DNA of 64,000 nt, from contig NZ_CM002917.1 in assembly GCF_000154705.2 (NCBI RefSeq), positions 948,461 through 1,012,460 of the forward strand. The letters run 5' to 3'. A model generated the notes under the pieces. It was not told where the DNA came from and made no database searches. It worked only from the letters and a program-made list of their open reading frames with translations. A program made the translations under genes and the position numbers. Below are positions 25,583 through 34,181 of this stretch, piece after piece (positions within the stretch are counted from its first letter, which is position 1; the number at the start of each line of letters is the position of its first letter). The DNA is from Hoeflea phototrophica DFL-43. Its GTDB lineage: Bacteria; Pseudomonadota; Alphaproteobacteria; Rhizobiales; Rhizobiaceae.

Positions 25583-26737
25583 ATGATCCCCTTAGCCGTC
25601 CCGAACCTTGCCGGCCGCGAGGCAGAGTACCTCCAGGAATGCATCACATCGACCTTCGTATCGACGGTCGGCCCCTTCGTGGGACGCTTCGAGGAAATGG
25701 TGGCTGAAGCTTCAGGCGCGAAATACGCGGTCGCGACCTCGGCCGGAACCACGGCCCTGCACGCAGCCCTTGTTGCCTCCGGCGTGCGGCACGGTGATCT
25801 GGTCATCGCGCCGTCGTTTACCTTCATTGCCTCGGTTGCCGCGATCGCCCATTGCGGCGCCCAACCATGGCTCTTTGACGTGGCCGCCGACAGCTGGACA
25901 CTCGATCCGCGACTGCTTGCGGCAACGCTTGAGGCGGAAACCGAACGGGCGGAAGACGGAATCCTGCGCCACAGGGCGACCGGGCAGCGCGTCGCAGCCA
26001 TTCTTCCGGTCTACACGCTCGGAATCCCGGCCGACATGGACCCGATCGTCGCTCTGGCGGAACGCTACGGCCTGCCGATTGTCTCCGATGCGGCCGCGGC
26101 GCTCGGCACCAGCTACAAGAACCGTCCGTCAGGCGCGCTGGGCGCGGATTTCACCATGTTTTCTTTCAATGGCAACAAGACGGTCACTGCCGGGGGTGGC
26201 GGTGCCATCGTCACGGATGACGAGGCCAAGGCGAAGCTGTTCCGGCATCTGACCACGACCGCACGCGTCGGCGCCGACTACGATCACGACATGGTCGGCT
26301 TCAACTACCGCATGACCAATCTCCAGGCCGCGGTCGGCTGCGCCCAGATGGAGAATCTGGATCTGTTCCTGAATGCCAAGCGGCGCATTGCCATCGCCTA
26401 TCGTGATGCATTTGCCGACCTCGACATGGTTGAGCCATTCCCGGACCCGGATTACGTCCGCAACGGTCACTGGTTTGCAGGTGTCGTGCTCCGCCGGGAT
26501 TTTGCCGGGCATCTGCCCGATCTGCGCGCCCGTCTGCGTGAGGCAGGGATCGATGCCAGGCCGTTCTGGAAACCTGCCCACCTGCAGGCACCCTACGCCG
26601 CCGCACCTGCCACCGCGATGGCAGTAAGCGATGATATTTGGCATAGAGTGTTGACGTTGCCCTGTTCTACCGGGTTGAGTACTTCCGATCAGGCTAAGGT
26701 CATTGAGGTTATGCGTAACGAAATCGCAAAATCATGA
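25583..26737 (+). CDS. legC: DegT/DnrJ/EryC1 aminotransferase, LegC-like
   Basis: 384 residues from the ATG at 25583, four bases after the legB stop. The PLP fold shows KYAVATSAGTTALHAAL, APSFTFIASVAAIAHCG, IVSDAAAALGT and the lysine motif FSFNGNKTVTAGGGGAIV. It would transfer an amino group to C4 of the keto sugar made by LegB. The IPADMDPIVALAERYGLP insertion and the gene order fit LegC better than WbpE. It overlaps the next gene by ATGA. Confidence 0.85.
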   Translation: MIPLAVPNLAGREAEYLQECITSTFVSTVGPFVGRFEEMVAEASGAKYAVATSAGTTALHAALVASGVRHGDLVIAPSFTFIASVAAIAHCGAQPWLFDVAADSWTLDPRLLAATLEAETERAEDGILRHRATGQRVAAILPVYTLGIPADMDPIVALAERYGLPIVSDAAAALGTSYKNRPSGALGADFTMFSFNGNKTVTAGGGGAIVTDDEAKAKLFRHLTTTARVGADYDHDMVGFNYRMTNLQAAVGCAQMENLDLFLNAKRRIAIAYRDAFADLDMVEPFPDPDYVRNGHWFAGVVLRRDFAGHLPDLRARLREAGIDARPFWKPAHLQAPYAAAPATAMAVSDDIWHRVLTLPCSTGLSTSDQAKVIEVMRNEIAKS

Positions 26738-27408
26738 GCAGGGCAGCGGATAATACACGCCTGTATGCAGCAACCGTGGCGATTTTTGCTGTCGGCGTCA
26801 TTTCCTTTTTGCTGATGGCGCCCATCAACAAAAGAGCTTCGCCTTACTGGCATGAACTCGACAATGGTTGCTTCATGCTGTTCGCCACGGCAGTACTGGA
26901 CCAGCCCGGCTGTTTTGAATTGCAGGAAGATGTTGTACTAGAGGGGGACAACGATTATTTTCTTTACATCAATTCTTCTGATGTTCAGGTGAATCTGAAG
27001 GGAAAGGCAGTCACCGGACCCGGTCAATCAAGCACCCAGTCCGGGATCTATATTAATGGAGGCGACAACATCAAGATTGCCAATGGTTCCATAGCTGGCT
27101 TTCTGTTCGGTATCCGCGGAGAGCCTACTTCTGATGGAGAGCCGATTAGACGTCTAATGCTTAGCAACCTTAAAGTCTCGGATGCCTCTCTGATCGGTAT
27201 AACGCTTGATGTTAACGAGGTGTCCATGTCGGGCATCACCGTGATAGCCCCGCAAGAGGTTCAGAACAAAAAATATGACTATTTTGTAGATATCAGGGTC
27301 AACGCCCAAACCTGCTACTACGAGCAAGATTGGCACGAAGCAGAATCTTTGAAGCCACCAAGGACGCAAATTCTGGCATTACAGGCTGATTGTGAGCTTT
27401 CAAAATAA
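26734..27408 (+). CDS. Membrane-anchored right-handed beta-helix protein, function unknown
   Basis: 224 residues. One N-terminal transmembrane segment (residues about 10-30, VAIFAVGVISFLLMAP) is followed by an outside domain with beta-helix rungs such as QSGIYINGGDNIKIANGSIA and FLFGIRG, as in NosD/pectate-lyase-like repeats. Cysteines cluster at the ends. The start overlaps legC by four bases, so it is translated with the sugar genes. Roles such as glycan binding, trimming or surface assembly are possible. It is short for a lyase and no catalytic residues can be identified. Confidence 0.6.
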   Translation: MSRAADNTRLYAATVAIFAVGVISFLLMAPINKRASPYWHELDNGCFMLFATAVLDQPGCFELQEDVVLEGDNDYFLYINSSDVQVNLKGKAVTGPGQSSTQSGIYINGGDNIKIANGSIAGFLFGIRGEPTSDGEPIRRLMLSNLKVSDASLIGITLDVNEVSMSGITVIAPQEVQNKKYDYFVDIRVNAQTCYYEQDWHEAESLKPPRTQILALQADCELSK

Positions 27409-27530
27409 GCAAGCGTCGCAATCTCTAGTGCAAGCGATATCATCTGGATTATGTGCTGTATTTATTCAAGTCTTATATAGACCAATCGCTGTTTAAGTAA
27501 AAACTATCACAAAGGCTTATGCGAGATGGA

Positions 27531-28346
27531 TCACCAGCAAGAAAGTCCACCGTCGATGATCAGATTTTGTCCGGTGACATATGAAGATGCATCGGACGCT
27601 AGATATAGAAGCGCACCGTGCAGCTCATTTGCTTGACCCATTCTACCCATTGGTACGCGGTTGCTATAGTTTTTATTAAAAACCTCATTTTGACCACTTT
27701 CAATTCCGCCCGGAGTCAAAACATTGACGCGAATGTTATCCTTTGCCCAGTATGTTGCAAGGAAATTTGATAGCCCTATTACGCCGGCTTTGGAGGCGGC
27801 ATAAACTGCTGGAGTGTTGATTTGCTGTCCTAAATAGAACGAACCTTCGTATATGCGGTGATCAGGCGCGACGACGCCATAAATAGATGCCGTATGGATG
27901 ATACTTCCACCACAACCCTCTCGAGCCATGTGCGTGCCAACAGCTTGTGATACCAAGAAGACGCCGTCCAAATTAACAGACATGATGTTCCGCCATTCCG
28001 CTAAGTCATATTCCTCGAAGGGCGCAAAAAAGGCGGCTAGATTGGCAGATTTGCTGGCAGCATTATTGTGGAGAATCTCCACCGACCCGAACGTGTTGAG
28101 CACAGCCGAAAGCATCCTATTGACGTCGTCCTTGTTTGATACGTCACAGGAGAGGGGAAGCAGTTGTCCGCGCGGACGCGACTCCCGAATTTCGCTTGCT
28201 GTTTGTTCGGCTGCTTCTTTCTTGAGGTCTACAATCGCTACATTGGCACCGTGCTCAGCGAGAACGCGGCAAAAGCCCTGACCGAGAATTCCGCTACCGC
28301 CCGTAACGATTGCAGTCTTGCCGCTAAGATCGAATAGCGCACTCAT
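27531..28346 (-). CDS. Short-chain dehydrogenase, PtmA-like
   Basis: 271 residues from the ATG at 28346, overlapping the upstream oxidoreductase stop by ATGA. The cofactor loop is AIVTGGSGILGQGFCRVL and the active site is IYGVVAPDHRIYEGSF followed by AVYAASKAGVIGL (Tyr and Lys). The APDHRIYEG segment matches the PtmA-type SDRs of nonulosonate clusters. It is a paralogue of the SDR at 29296-30156, which shares YG-V-APD-R-Y and the final GQN-DGG-W pattern. The substrate is unknown. Confidence 0.85.
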   Translation of the reverse strand: MSALFDLSGKTAIVTGGSGILGQGFCRVLAEHGANVAIVDLKKEAAEQTASEIRESRPRGQLLPLSCDVSNKDDVNRMLSAVLNTFGSVEILHNNAASKSANLAAFFAPFEEYDLAEWRNIMSVNLDGVFLVSQAVGTHMAREGCGGSIIHTASIYGVVAPDHRIYEGSFYLGQQINTPAVYAASKAGVIGLSNFLATYWAKDNIRVNVLTPGGIESGQNEVFNKNYSNRVPMGRMGQANELHGALLYLASDASSYVTGQNLIIDGGLSCW

Positions 28347-29302
28347 ATTTGGCTGCCCCAATCCAGCGCTCGAGTGTCTCCCACGCCCATTTCCTGCATC
28401 GCCATAAGAAGCTTCATTGTTCCGATAGTCTGCTCAGGTGCAATCGGCTGAATTCCAGTTTGAACCATAGTAAAAAATGCAGCAAGTGTTCGCCGGAAGG
28501 CGCCAAAATTGTCATGGAGATCGGCCTGGAAATTGCCCGCGGCGCCATAAATTCCAAGATGGAAAGTTTTCCCAACAGCTCCAAGGCAGTTGAGAATGAA
28601 CTGGGGGCCGTCTTCTCCGAAGATCATGGAAAAAGAGTCGTGTGGCGAAATTAACCGGGTCAATCGCGTTGGAACCCCGTACCCCAAACCGAGAAGCGCA
28701 TCAATCAGATGAATACCGTATCTTTCGGGGCTATTCAGCACTGCACCGTGAATAAGTTTGACCGCTCCGACCAGTTTGGGATTGTATCGAATAGGATCTA
28801 GTTCGACGGCATAACGCAGGCCTGCAGTTGACATCATTTGACCTGCTTTCAAGTAAGGCTCCAGTAGACGCAGTTCTTCGGCGTTTAAGGTAAGTGGTTT
28901 GTCGATGAATACCTTTATGCCGCGTTCCAGAGCTGGCATGGCCAGAGAAAAATGGGTCTCCCAGTCATCCCGGCCAATGATTAGAGCGTCGATTTCCCCA
29001 AGCATTTCTTCGGGTCGGCCAACCGCTTTGTCAATTTTGCATGCTTTGCAAAGCTTTTCCGTGGTCTCAGGAAACTGCGTCCAAGCATGGGTTACTCTAA
29101 CGTTTGGAAAGCCAAATGCCTCTGCTGGCTGAATCCGTAAGTATTTCTGAATGACCGGCCATCCAGCCTGGGAAAAAAGGTCATCGTCGTATCCGTTAAC
29201 TATGGCTGAGAAGGAAAACGGATGTCCGTTCCCTTCGCTCAGACCAACGATCCCCACCCTGATATTGGACGACGATGTCACCCTTTCTGACGACGTTACC
29301 AT
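28343..29302 (-). CDS. Gfo/Idh/MocA-family oxidoreductase, atypical nucleotide loop
   Basis: About 319 residues from the ATG at 29302. The N-terminal fold has GIVGLSEGNGHPFSFSAIV instead of the usual GxGxxG, then IDALIIGRDDWETHFSLAM and the family lysine in VFIDKPLTLNAEEL. The C-terminal domain includes SPERYGIHLIDALLGLG, where His is the likely catalytic residue. It lies between two PtmA-like SDRs and next to a CMP-sugar synthetase, so it probably acts on a nonulosonate precursor. The long N-terminal insertion is unusual for the family. Confidence 0.8.
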   Translation of the reverse strand: MVTSSERVTSSSNIRVGIVGLSEGNGHPFSFSAIVNGYDDDLFSQAGWPVIQKYLRIQPAEAFGFPNVRVTHAWTQFPETTEKLCKACKIDKAVGRPEEMLGEIDALIIGRDDWETHFSLAMPALERGIKVFIDKPLTLNAEELRLLEPYLKAGQMMSTAGLRYAVELDPIRYNPKLVGAVKLIHGAVLNSPERYGIHLIDALLGLGYGVPTRLTRLISPHDSFSMIFGEDGPQFILNCLGAVGKTFHLGIYGAAGNFQADLHDNFGAFRRTLAAFFTMVQTGIQPIAPEQTIGTMKLLMAMQEMGVGDTRALDWGSQI

Positions 29303-30156
29303 ACGGCCCACCCGCCATCGACACAGATGTTCTGGCCGGTGATATAAGCACCCGCATCGGTGCAGAGGAGAGCGGCCGCGCCCTTGAGGTCCTGTGGGTG
29401 TCCAATCCGGTTCATCGGGTTTCTCGCCTTTAGACGATCGATGAAATCCGGATTTTCTTTCTGGGTTGACTCGAACGGGAAGGGGCCCGGGCTAATGCAA
29501 TTGGCCCGGATGCCGTGGGGGGATAGGAAACTTGCGAGATATTTCGTTAGTTGGATCACTCCTGCCTTTGCGGCGCCATAGCTCGGAGGATTGGCGAAGC
29601 GTTCACTATCATATAATCTGTAATCAGGAGCTACGTGACCATACATCGACGCGATATTGAGAATACAGCCCCGCGTCGGCTTAAGCATTGGCACTGAGGA
29701 CTTAATAGTGCGAAAAACGCCGTTCAGGCAGACTTCAATATCGAGATCCCAATCTTCGTCATTAATGGATTCAAACGTGTTTTTTCTGCCAGACCACCCC
29801 GAGTTCACCAAAACATCGAGGCAACCGTCATTTAGAGCGGAAACCGTTGTCATCAATCCTTTGATAGACGAAGGATCGGTAATATCGACACTGGCAGCAT
29901 GAATGGTCCGTTCAGGAAATCGGCTTCGAATGTCGTCTGCGAAAGCTTCACATTTATCGACGTCACGGCTTGCAATAGTTACATCCGCGCCGAGTTCGAC
30001 AAGAACAGATGTTATTTCCCCACCGAGCAGACCTGCGCCTCCGATGACCAGCGCCTTACGGCCTTCTAAAGATAATAAATTAGTTAGACTTAGCGCTGTC
30101 TTGGGTGAGGAGTATGGCGTTTGCAATGGCGAAATCCTTCTGTTCGTCGATGTCAA
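29296..30156 (-). CDS. Short-chain dehydrogenase, PtmA-like (second copy)
   Basis: About 286 residues; the N-terminus overlaps the cytidylyltransferase gene by 77 bases and no internal ATG lies closer to the fold, so the start is uncertain. The cofactor loop is ALVIGGAGLLGGEITSVL. The active site reads SMYGHVAPDYRLYDSER and PSYGAAKAGVIQLTKYL. The catalytic Ser, Tyr and Lys are present. It is a paralogue of the 27531 gene rather than a duplicate (clearly diverged), so the two may act on different steps or substrates. Confidence 0.83.
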   Translation of the reverse strand: MTSTNRRISPLQTPYSSPKTALSLTNLLSLEGRKALVIGGAGLLGGEITSVLVELGADVTIASRDVDKCEAFADDIRSRFPERTIHAASVDITDPSSIKGLMTTVSALNDGCLDVLVNSGWSGRKNTFESINDEDWDLDIEVCLNGVFRTIKSSVPMLKPTRGCILNIASMYGHVAPDYRLYDSERFANPPSYGAAKAGVIQLTKYLASFLSPHGIRANCISPGPFPFESTQKENPDFIDRLKARNPMNRIGHPQDLKGAAALLCTDAGAYITGQNICVDGGWAVW

Positions 30157-30805
30157 TTACATCGTTGGAGTCTACTATCTCGGCGCCGATCTTGCCAAAG
30201 AGAAGTCGAGGACTGTCCGCAGGTAATCGGCCGGGTCGGAATGCGTATACCGCCCCATTGAGTTGATAGGCGTCAGGGAGCTGCTGACGCGGGAGCCAGG
30301 GGATTGCATCCGGAATGAACGGACTGGGTTCGCCGTCTGTGATTCGCCACGTGCGCCAAGGGTTTATCTCGGCGCGGTGGAAGGTGGCAATTGAATCCAA
30401 ATCTTCATCTACCATGCGTTTCAAGCATCGGCGTATCATCTCAGGTGTTCTGAAAGGTGAGGTGGCCTCTAGTAGGACAAAAACATCGATCTGCTCAGAT
30501 TGTTCGACAAGCATTGCATAGAGATGCCGAACGGTATCGGCGACCAAAGCCGTGTCACTGGCGAGCTCAGCCGGGCGATGGTGGATTCTCACGCCGTATT
30601 TAAGTGCGCAGGAAGAGATGCGGTCATCGTCGGTCGAAACATAAATATCGTCGATTTCAGGCGTAGCAATCGCGGTTTCGATTGGCCAGGCCACCAACGG
30701 CTTTCCACCAACCGGATAAAGATTCTTGTAGGGAACAGATTTGCTGCCCCCTCGCGCCGGTATCAGTGCAGCTACCCTCAATTTATTATACAAAGATCTC
30801 TCCAA
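30080..30805 (-). CDS. Acylneuraminate cytidylyltransferase family (PtmB/NeuA-like), copy 1
   Basis: 241 residues. The CTP-binding motif ALIPARGGSKSVPYKNLYP is followed by DIYVSTDDDRISSCALKY, LLEATSPFRTPEMI and the metal-binding end DVIDIDEQKDFAIANAI. It activates a nonulosonic acid, or a related keto acid, as the CMP derivative. It is first in a four-gene reverse operon with two SDRs and an oxidoreductase, the neighbourhood typical of ptmA/ptmB. Confidence 0.85.
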   Translation of the reverse strand: MERSLYNKLRVAALIPARGGSKSVPYKNLYPVGGKPLVAWPIETAIATPEIDDIYVSTDDDRISSCALKYGVRIHHRPAELASDTALVADTVRHLYAMLVEQSEQIDVFVLLEATSPFRTPEMIRRCLKRMVDEDLDSIATFHRAEINPWRTWRITDGEPSPFIPDAIPWLPRQQLPDAYQLNGAVYAFRPGRLPADSPRLLFGKIGAEIVDSNDVIDIDEQKDFAIANAILLTQDSAKSN

Positions 30806-31153
30806 GGGGACGCCTGTTCCGAAAGCAAATTTTCAATATCACCCAAGTTCTAGCGGCTTATATCCGAAACTCAAATTTCATTGAAAATACCACCAAAAAG
30901 CAAGTTAGTCTGAATCTCAATTTCCTAATTCGTCGGGGCCAAGCGCCGAAATTGGGCGAAGTTTCGGTGCAGCCAGCCACAGTGAGGATCGTAGCCGTTA
31001 TGGCAGATATACTTGCAGCGAAGCTTTTGCAAAATCGGTCTTCCGTGGGAGTTGCCACCCAATGCCCGATTGCTTTTTCAGTGTCACGGACATTAGCATT
31101 CATCTGAGCCAGATGTACATATTTTCAAATGACGGCACTCCTACCATACGAGT
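30806..31153. other. A/T-rich gap with no gene seen
   Basis: About 350 bases between two reverse operons. All frames are broken or non-conserved. It should hold the promoter of the cytidylyltransferase-SDR operon (reading left) and the end of the oxidoreductase gene at 31154. Confidence 0.4.
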
Positions 31154-32191
31154 TCAGGCCCACGGAAAAGTACGTGAACCAAAATCATCCAATGTTTGCA
31201 AGCCAACTGCCACATTTCCGGTCTCGGCTGACTTATAACAGGCGGCGAGTGCGGCCACAACCAGACGTGCATCTTCACCGGTAGGATAATTACGACCTGC
31301 CGCAAGAGCGGCCAGCACTGCTTTGGTCGGCTGCACATTATCGCTTTGTGGAAAGTGTATGGTCTCTCTGTCCCACGGCATGCCGTAGCGTGTCGCAGGC
31401 ATTGCGCGGTGCTCAGGTTTGCGAGTTGTTATTATCGCTTCGCCCTGAAGTTCGTCCACAAATATGTGGCCGTAGGCGCCGGCGTAGGTAACCGTCATGC
31501 CGTGCCCCTGATCTGGACCGATGATTAGATTAAGCCGTTGACCATCTGTCCCCACGATGCGTATCTCGCCGGCTTGGTCGAAAAAATGCGGACCACGCGG
31601 ATTGGGCACGGTAGCGTCGCTGAACCACGCGGTCGCATACTCCGGCTCTGAGCCAGTAAGGTATCTGAATGCTTCGATGTAATGAGAACCGTTCATTGCA
31701 AAACCGAAGCATCCTCCTACGACGGTCATGCTCGCCATCTTCCCGAGGCCCCCGTTTTTTATGGCCTCTTTGACCACCAGATACTGATCCATAAAGCGCA
31801 TCTGGTGATTGATTGCCAGCTTGGTTCCAGATGCCGCGCAGGCGGCGATCATCGATTCACAATCTTTGACGCTTGTTGCCATTGGTTTTTCGCAAAGAAT
31901 AGCGCCGCATTTTGCTTCGGCTGCCAAACAGGTAAAGTTTTTGTGACTTTCAGCTGTTGTTGCGATTGATACTATGTCAACACTACCTAGCCGCTCAAAC
32001 AGCCTACTTGCAGAATCGAAACGCATTTCGTTGGGAACGCCAAACGCGTCCCCAAGTTCGCCGAGCGCATTGAGGTTGGAATCGCAAATGGCCGTCAGTT
32101 CGACTCCCAATTCGCGAAGTGCGGTTGCGTGAGCACGTCCCATGCGTCCAGCTCCAATAAGCGCTGCTGACTTCCATTTAGTCGTCCGCAT
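31154..32191 (-). CDS. Gfo/Idh/MocA-family sugar oxidoreductase
   Basis: 345 residues. The NAD-binding loop is AALIGAGRMGRAHATALREL, followed by the family motif AILCEKPMATSVKDCESM and INHQMRFMDQYLVVKEAI. A C-terminal substrate domain includes MNGSHYIEAFRYLTGSEP. It probably oxidises or reduces a nucleotide sugar or free sugar in the reverse-strand pathway. It is distinct in sequence from the other two Gfo/Idh proteins in this block. The substrate cannot be read from the sequence. Confidence 0.83.
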   Translation of the reverse strand: MRTTKWKSAALIGAGRMGRAHATALRELGVELTAICDSNLNALGELGDAFGVPNEMRFDSASRLFERLGSVDIVSIATTAESHKNFTCLAAEAKCGAILCEKPMATSVKDCESMIAACAASGTKLAINHQMRFMDQYLVVKEAIKNGGLGKMASMTVVGGCFGFAMNGSHYIEAFRYLTGSEPEYATAWFSDATVPNPRGPHFFDQAGEIRIVGTDGQRLNLIIGPDQGHGMTVTYAGAYGHIFVDELQGEAIITTRKPEHRAMPATRYGMPWDRETIHFPQSDNVQPTKAVLAALAAGRNYPTGEDARLVVAALAACYKSAETGNVAVGLQTLDDFGSRTFPWA

Positions 32192-32284
32192 CCAGCCGGT
32201 CCTTTCCGATGAATGTTGTCATGATTTTTCTAGCGTCCCGGAAATGATAGGTTAAGTTGGCATGAAAATCGGAGGGCATGCCAG

Positions 32285-33208
32285 CTACCTCGCCCAAAGC
32301 AGGACTCTACCATTTTCGGAATCTGCTGCGACCACCTGATCCTCGAATGCAAGCGCATCATAGGGTTTCGAAAGCCCCCGCCCTTCTTCCATTGACAGCA
32401 GATTCCCGATATTGTCAAACCACTGCAACCTGTTGTTCCCCCAATCAGTGATCAGTACTGAGCCGTCAGGAGAGACGGAGATGGCGACCGGGCCACAGTA
32501 TTCTCCAGGCTGTCCGCCTGCCGACTTGCCGAAGTAACCAAGCCACTTACCGTCGGAGTTGAACCTTTGAATTCGATGGTTCCAGGTGTCGGCAACGAGA
32601 AGATCGCCACCGGGCACCTCTCGACACATATGAGGACGATCAAAAGCACCCTGTTTTTGGTCTGCCGAGAAGCTGGCGTCGGATAGAAAACCGTCCCTAC
32701 CGCCTCCAAGGCCTCCCAAGAAGCATCCAATAGCAGCCCCACGACCTTCAAATGCCAGAATGCTGTTGCTGGCATACTCTGCCACCAGAAGCCGGCCCCG
32801 GCTGTCCAGGGTAATGGTGGCGGGCCCTTTCAAGTGGCCACGCCCGATTTCGCTACGGGCCGCCCCTGAACGATCGAGAAGAAACAATCTGGGAGTATAG
32901 TAGGTGAGCACTGCAAGCAGACCGCTTTCCAGTTCGCAGACCGAATGCGGGCCGTTGAAGCGGCCCGGCGCAACGGCTGTCTTTTGGGCAAAGGTCTGGT
33001 CGCGCTGAACCGCACCCAAAGAGACCCAATTGTCGTTTGAACCGCCAAGCCATTCGATTTGCCCAAGATTGTTGGAAAAACGAAACACGCCATGAAGATT
33101 CATGTCAGTTACCAGCAGGCGGCCCGAACTGTCCTTCAGCAATCCAAATGGGCGACCGAAGCCAGTCAGGCATAGCATGCCATTTTCCTCATGCAGGCCG
33201 ATCTGCAC
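32285..33208 (-). CDS. NHL-repeat beta-propeller protein
   Basis: 307 residues made of repeated blades: GRPFGLLKDSSGRLLVTD, KGPATITLDSRGRLLVAEY, DRPHMCREVPGGDLLVAD, TWNHRIQRFNSDGKWLGYFG and CGPVAISVSPDGSVLITD. No signal peptide or membrane segment is seen, so it is probably cytoplasmic. It starts three bases after the upstream oxidoreductase stop and is clearly part of the operon. NHL propellers bind ligands or act as lactonases and lyases; none is a standard polysaccharide enzyme, so its task here is open. Confidence 0.82.
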   Translation of the reverse strand: MQIGLHEENGMLCLTGFGRPFGLLKDSSGRLLVTDMNLHGVFRFSNNLGQIEWLGGSNDNWVSLGAVQRDQTFAQKTAVAPGRFNGPHSVCELESGLLAVLTYYTPRLFLLDRSGAARSEIGRGHLKGPATITLDSRGRLLVAEYASNSILAFEGRGAAIGCFLGGLGGGRDGFLSDASFSADQKQGAFDRPHMCREVPGGDLLVADTWNHRIQRFNSDGKWLGYFGKSAGGQPGEYCGPVAISVSPDGSVLITDWGNNRLQWFDNIGNLLSMEEGRGLSKPYDALAFEDQVVAADSENGRVLLWAR

Positions 33209-33211
33209 AGC

Positions 33212-34159
33212 TTATACGCCAAACATCTGGTGGATCATCCGCATCGTACGCAGGCTTTCGTTGATATCGATCGCGTTGCTCGGTTTGCCGCATACTGCAT
33301 CCAGCACCGCCTGCGCCTGACTGACGAAGCCAGCCTTGAAATCGATATCCCGGGCTTCAGGCTCGACCTGTGTCTGCGCGCGACTGTTGCGGTTCTGAAA
33401 TGTCGCTCGCTCAAGCGGTTGCATCGTCCAACGACGGCTTGGCGTGCTGACGGCGCATGCCCAAGGGCCAGGGCCTTTCCAGATGCCCTCGTAAAGCGCC
33501 GTATCACCGCTGTCAAACCTGATATGCACTAGAACGACTTCCGTTTCCTCCCCTTTCCAGGGCATGATAGGCAAAACTTCGACCGGTTCGCCGCGGCACA
33601 GGGCCATGATCAGGTCGATGTTATGGATCGAATTCGCATACATGAACTTCTCAACCACCTTTTCCGGATGGTTATAGCGCCGAGCCTCTTCATAGCTTTG
33701 CTGATCCTGAACATGGACATAGCGGAGCTCCGTCGGGCGGCTCTCCAGATCGGCGCGAACCGCCTGGGTGCTGGAATAGAACCGGCGATTGAACCCCACA
33801 AGAACCGGCTTCGATCGTCCCCGAGCAGCAGCGGCTATATCTTCCGCGTCGGCCAGATCATACCCTGCCGGCTTTTCCAACAAGACCGCCCAATCGCGAG
33901 CGAAGCACTGTTTCGCCACGGCGTTCGCGGACAATTCGGGGACTGTGACTATCACGAGATCAGCCCCGCTTTGCTCACGAAGCTGCGGGATGCTGTCGCA
34001 GATATGAGCAATGCCGAATTCCTCAGCTAGTTTCTGAGCCCGCTCGGTCGTGCGGCTATGGATGCCCGTAATTTCCACGCCGTCCAGCGATTGGAAAGCC
34101 CTGATATGTTCACGCGCCATGTTCCCGGCGCCAACTATTGCAATTCCTGTCATACCCAT
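33212..34159 (-). CDS. Gfo/Idh/MocA-family oxidoreductase
   Basis: About 315 residues from the ATG at 34159 (MGMTGIAIVGAGNMAREHIR); an earlier in-frame start would add four residues. The family lysine is in WAVLLEKPAGYDLADAED and the substrate domain includes FMYANSIHNIDLIMALCRG, where His is the likely catalytic residue. It lies in the reverse operon between a transferase-like gene and the NHL protein. The start GAG-M-A pattern also resembles the decayed fragment at 49512-49620. Confidence 0.83.
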   Translation of the reverse strand: MGMTGIAIVGAGNMAREHIRAFQSLDGVEITGIHSRTTERAQKLAEEFGIAHICDSIPQLREQSGADLVIVTVPELSANAVAKQCFARDWAVLLEKPAGYDLADAEDIAAAARGRSKPVLVGFNRRFYSSTQAVRADLESRPTELRYVHVQDQQSYEEARRYNHPEKVVEKFMYANSIHNIDLIMALCRGEPVEVLPIMPWKGEETEVVLVHIRFDSGDTALYEGIWKGPGPWACAVSTPSRRWTMQPLERATFQNRNSRAQTQVEPEARDIDFKAGFVSQAQAVLDAVCGKPSNAIDINESLRTMRMIHQMFGV

Positions 34160-34181
34160 TGTCACTCTCATGTATCCAAAT

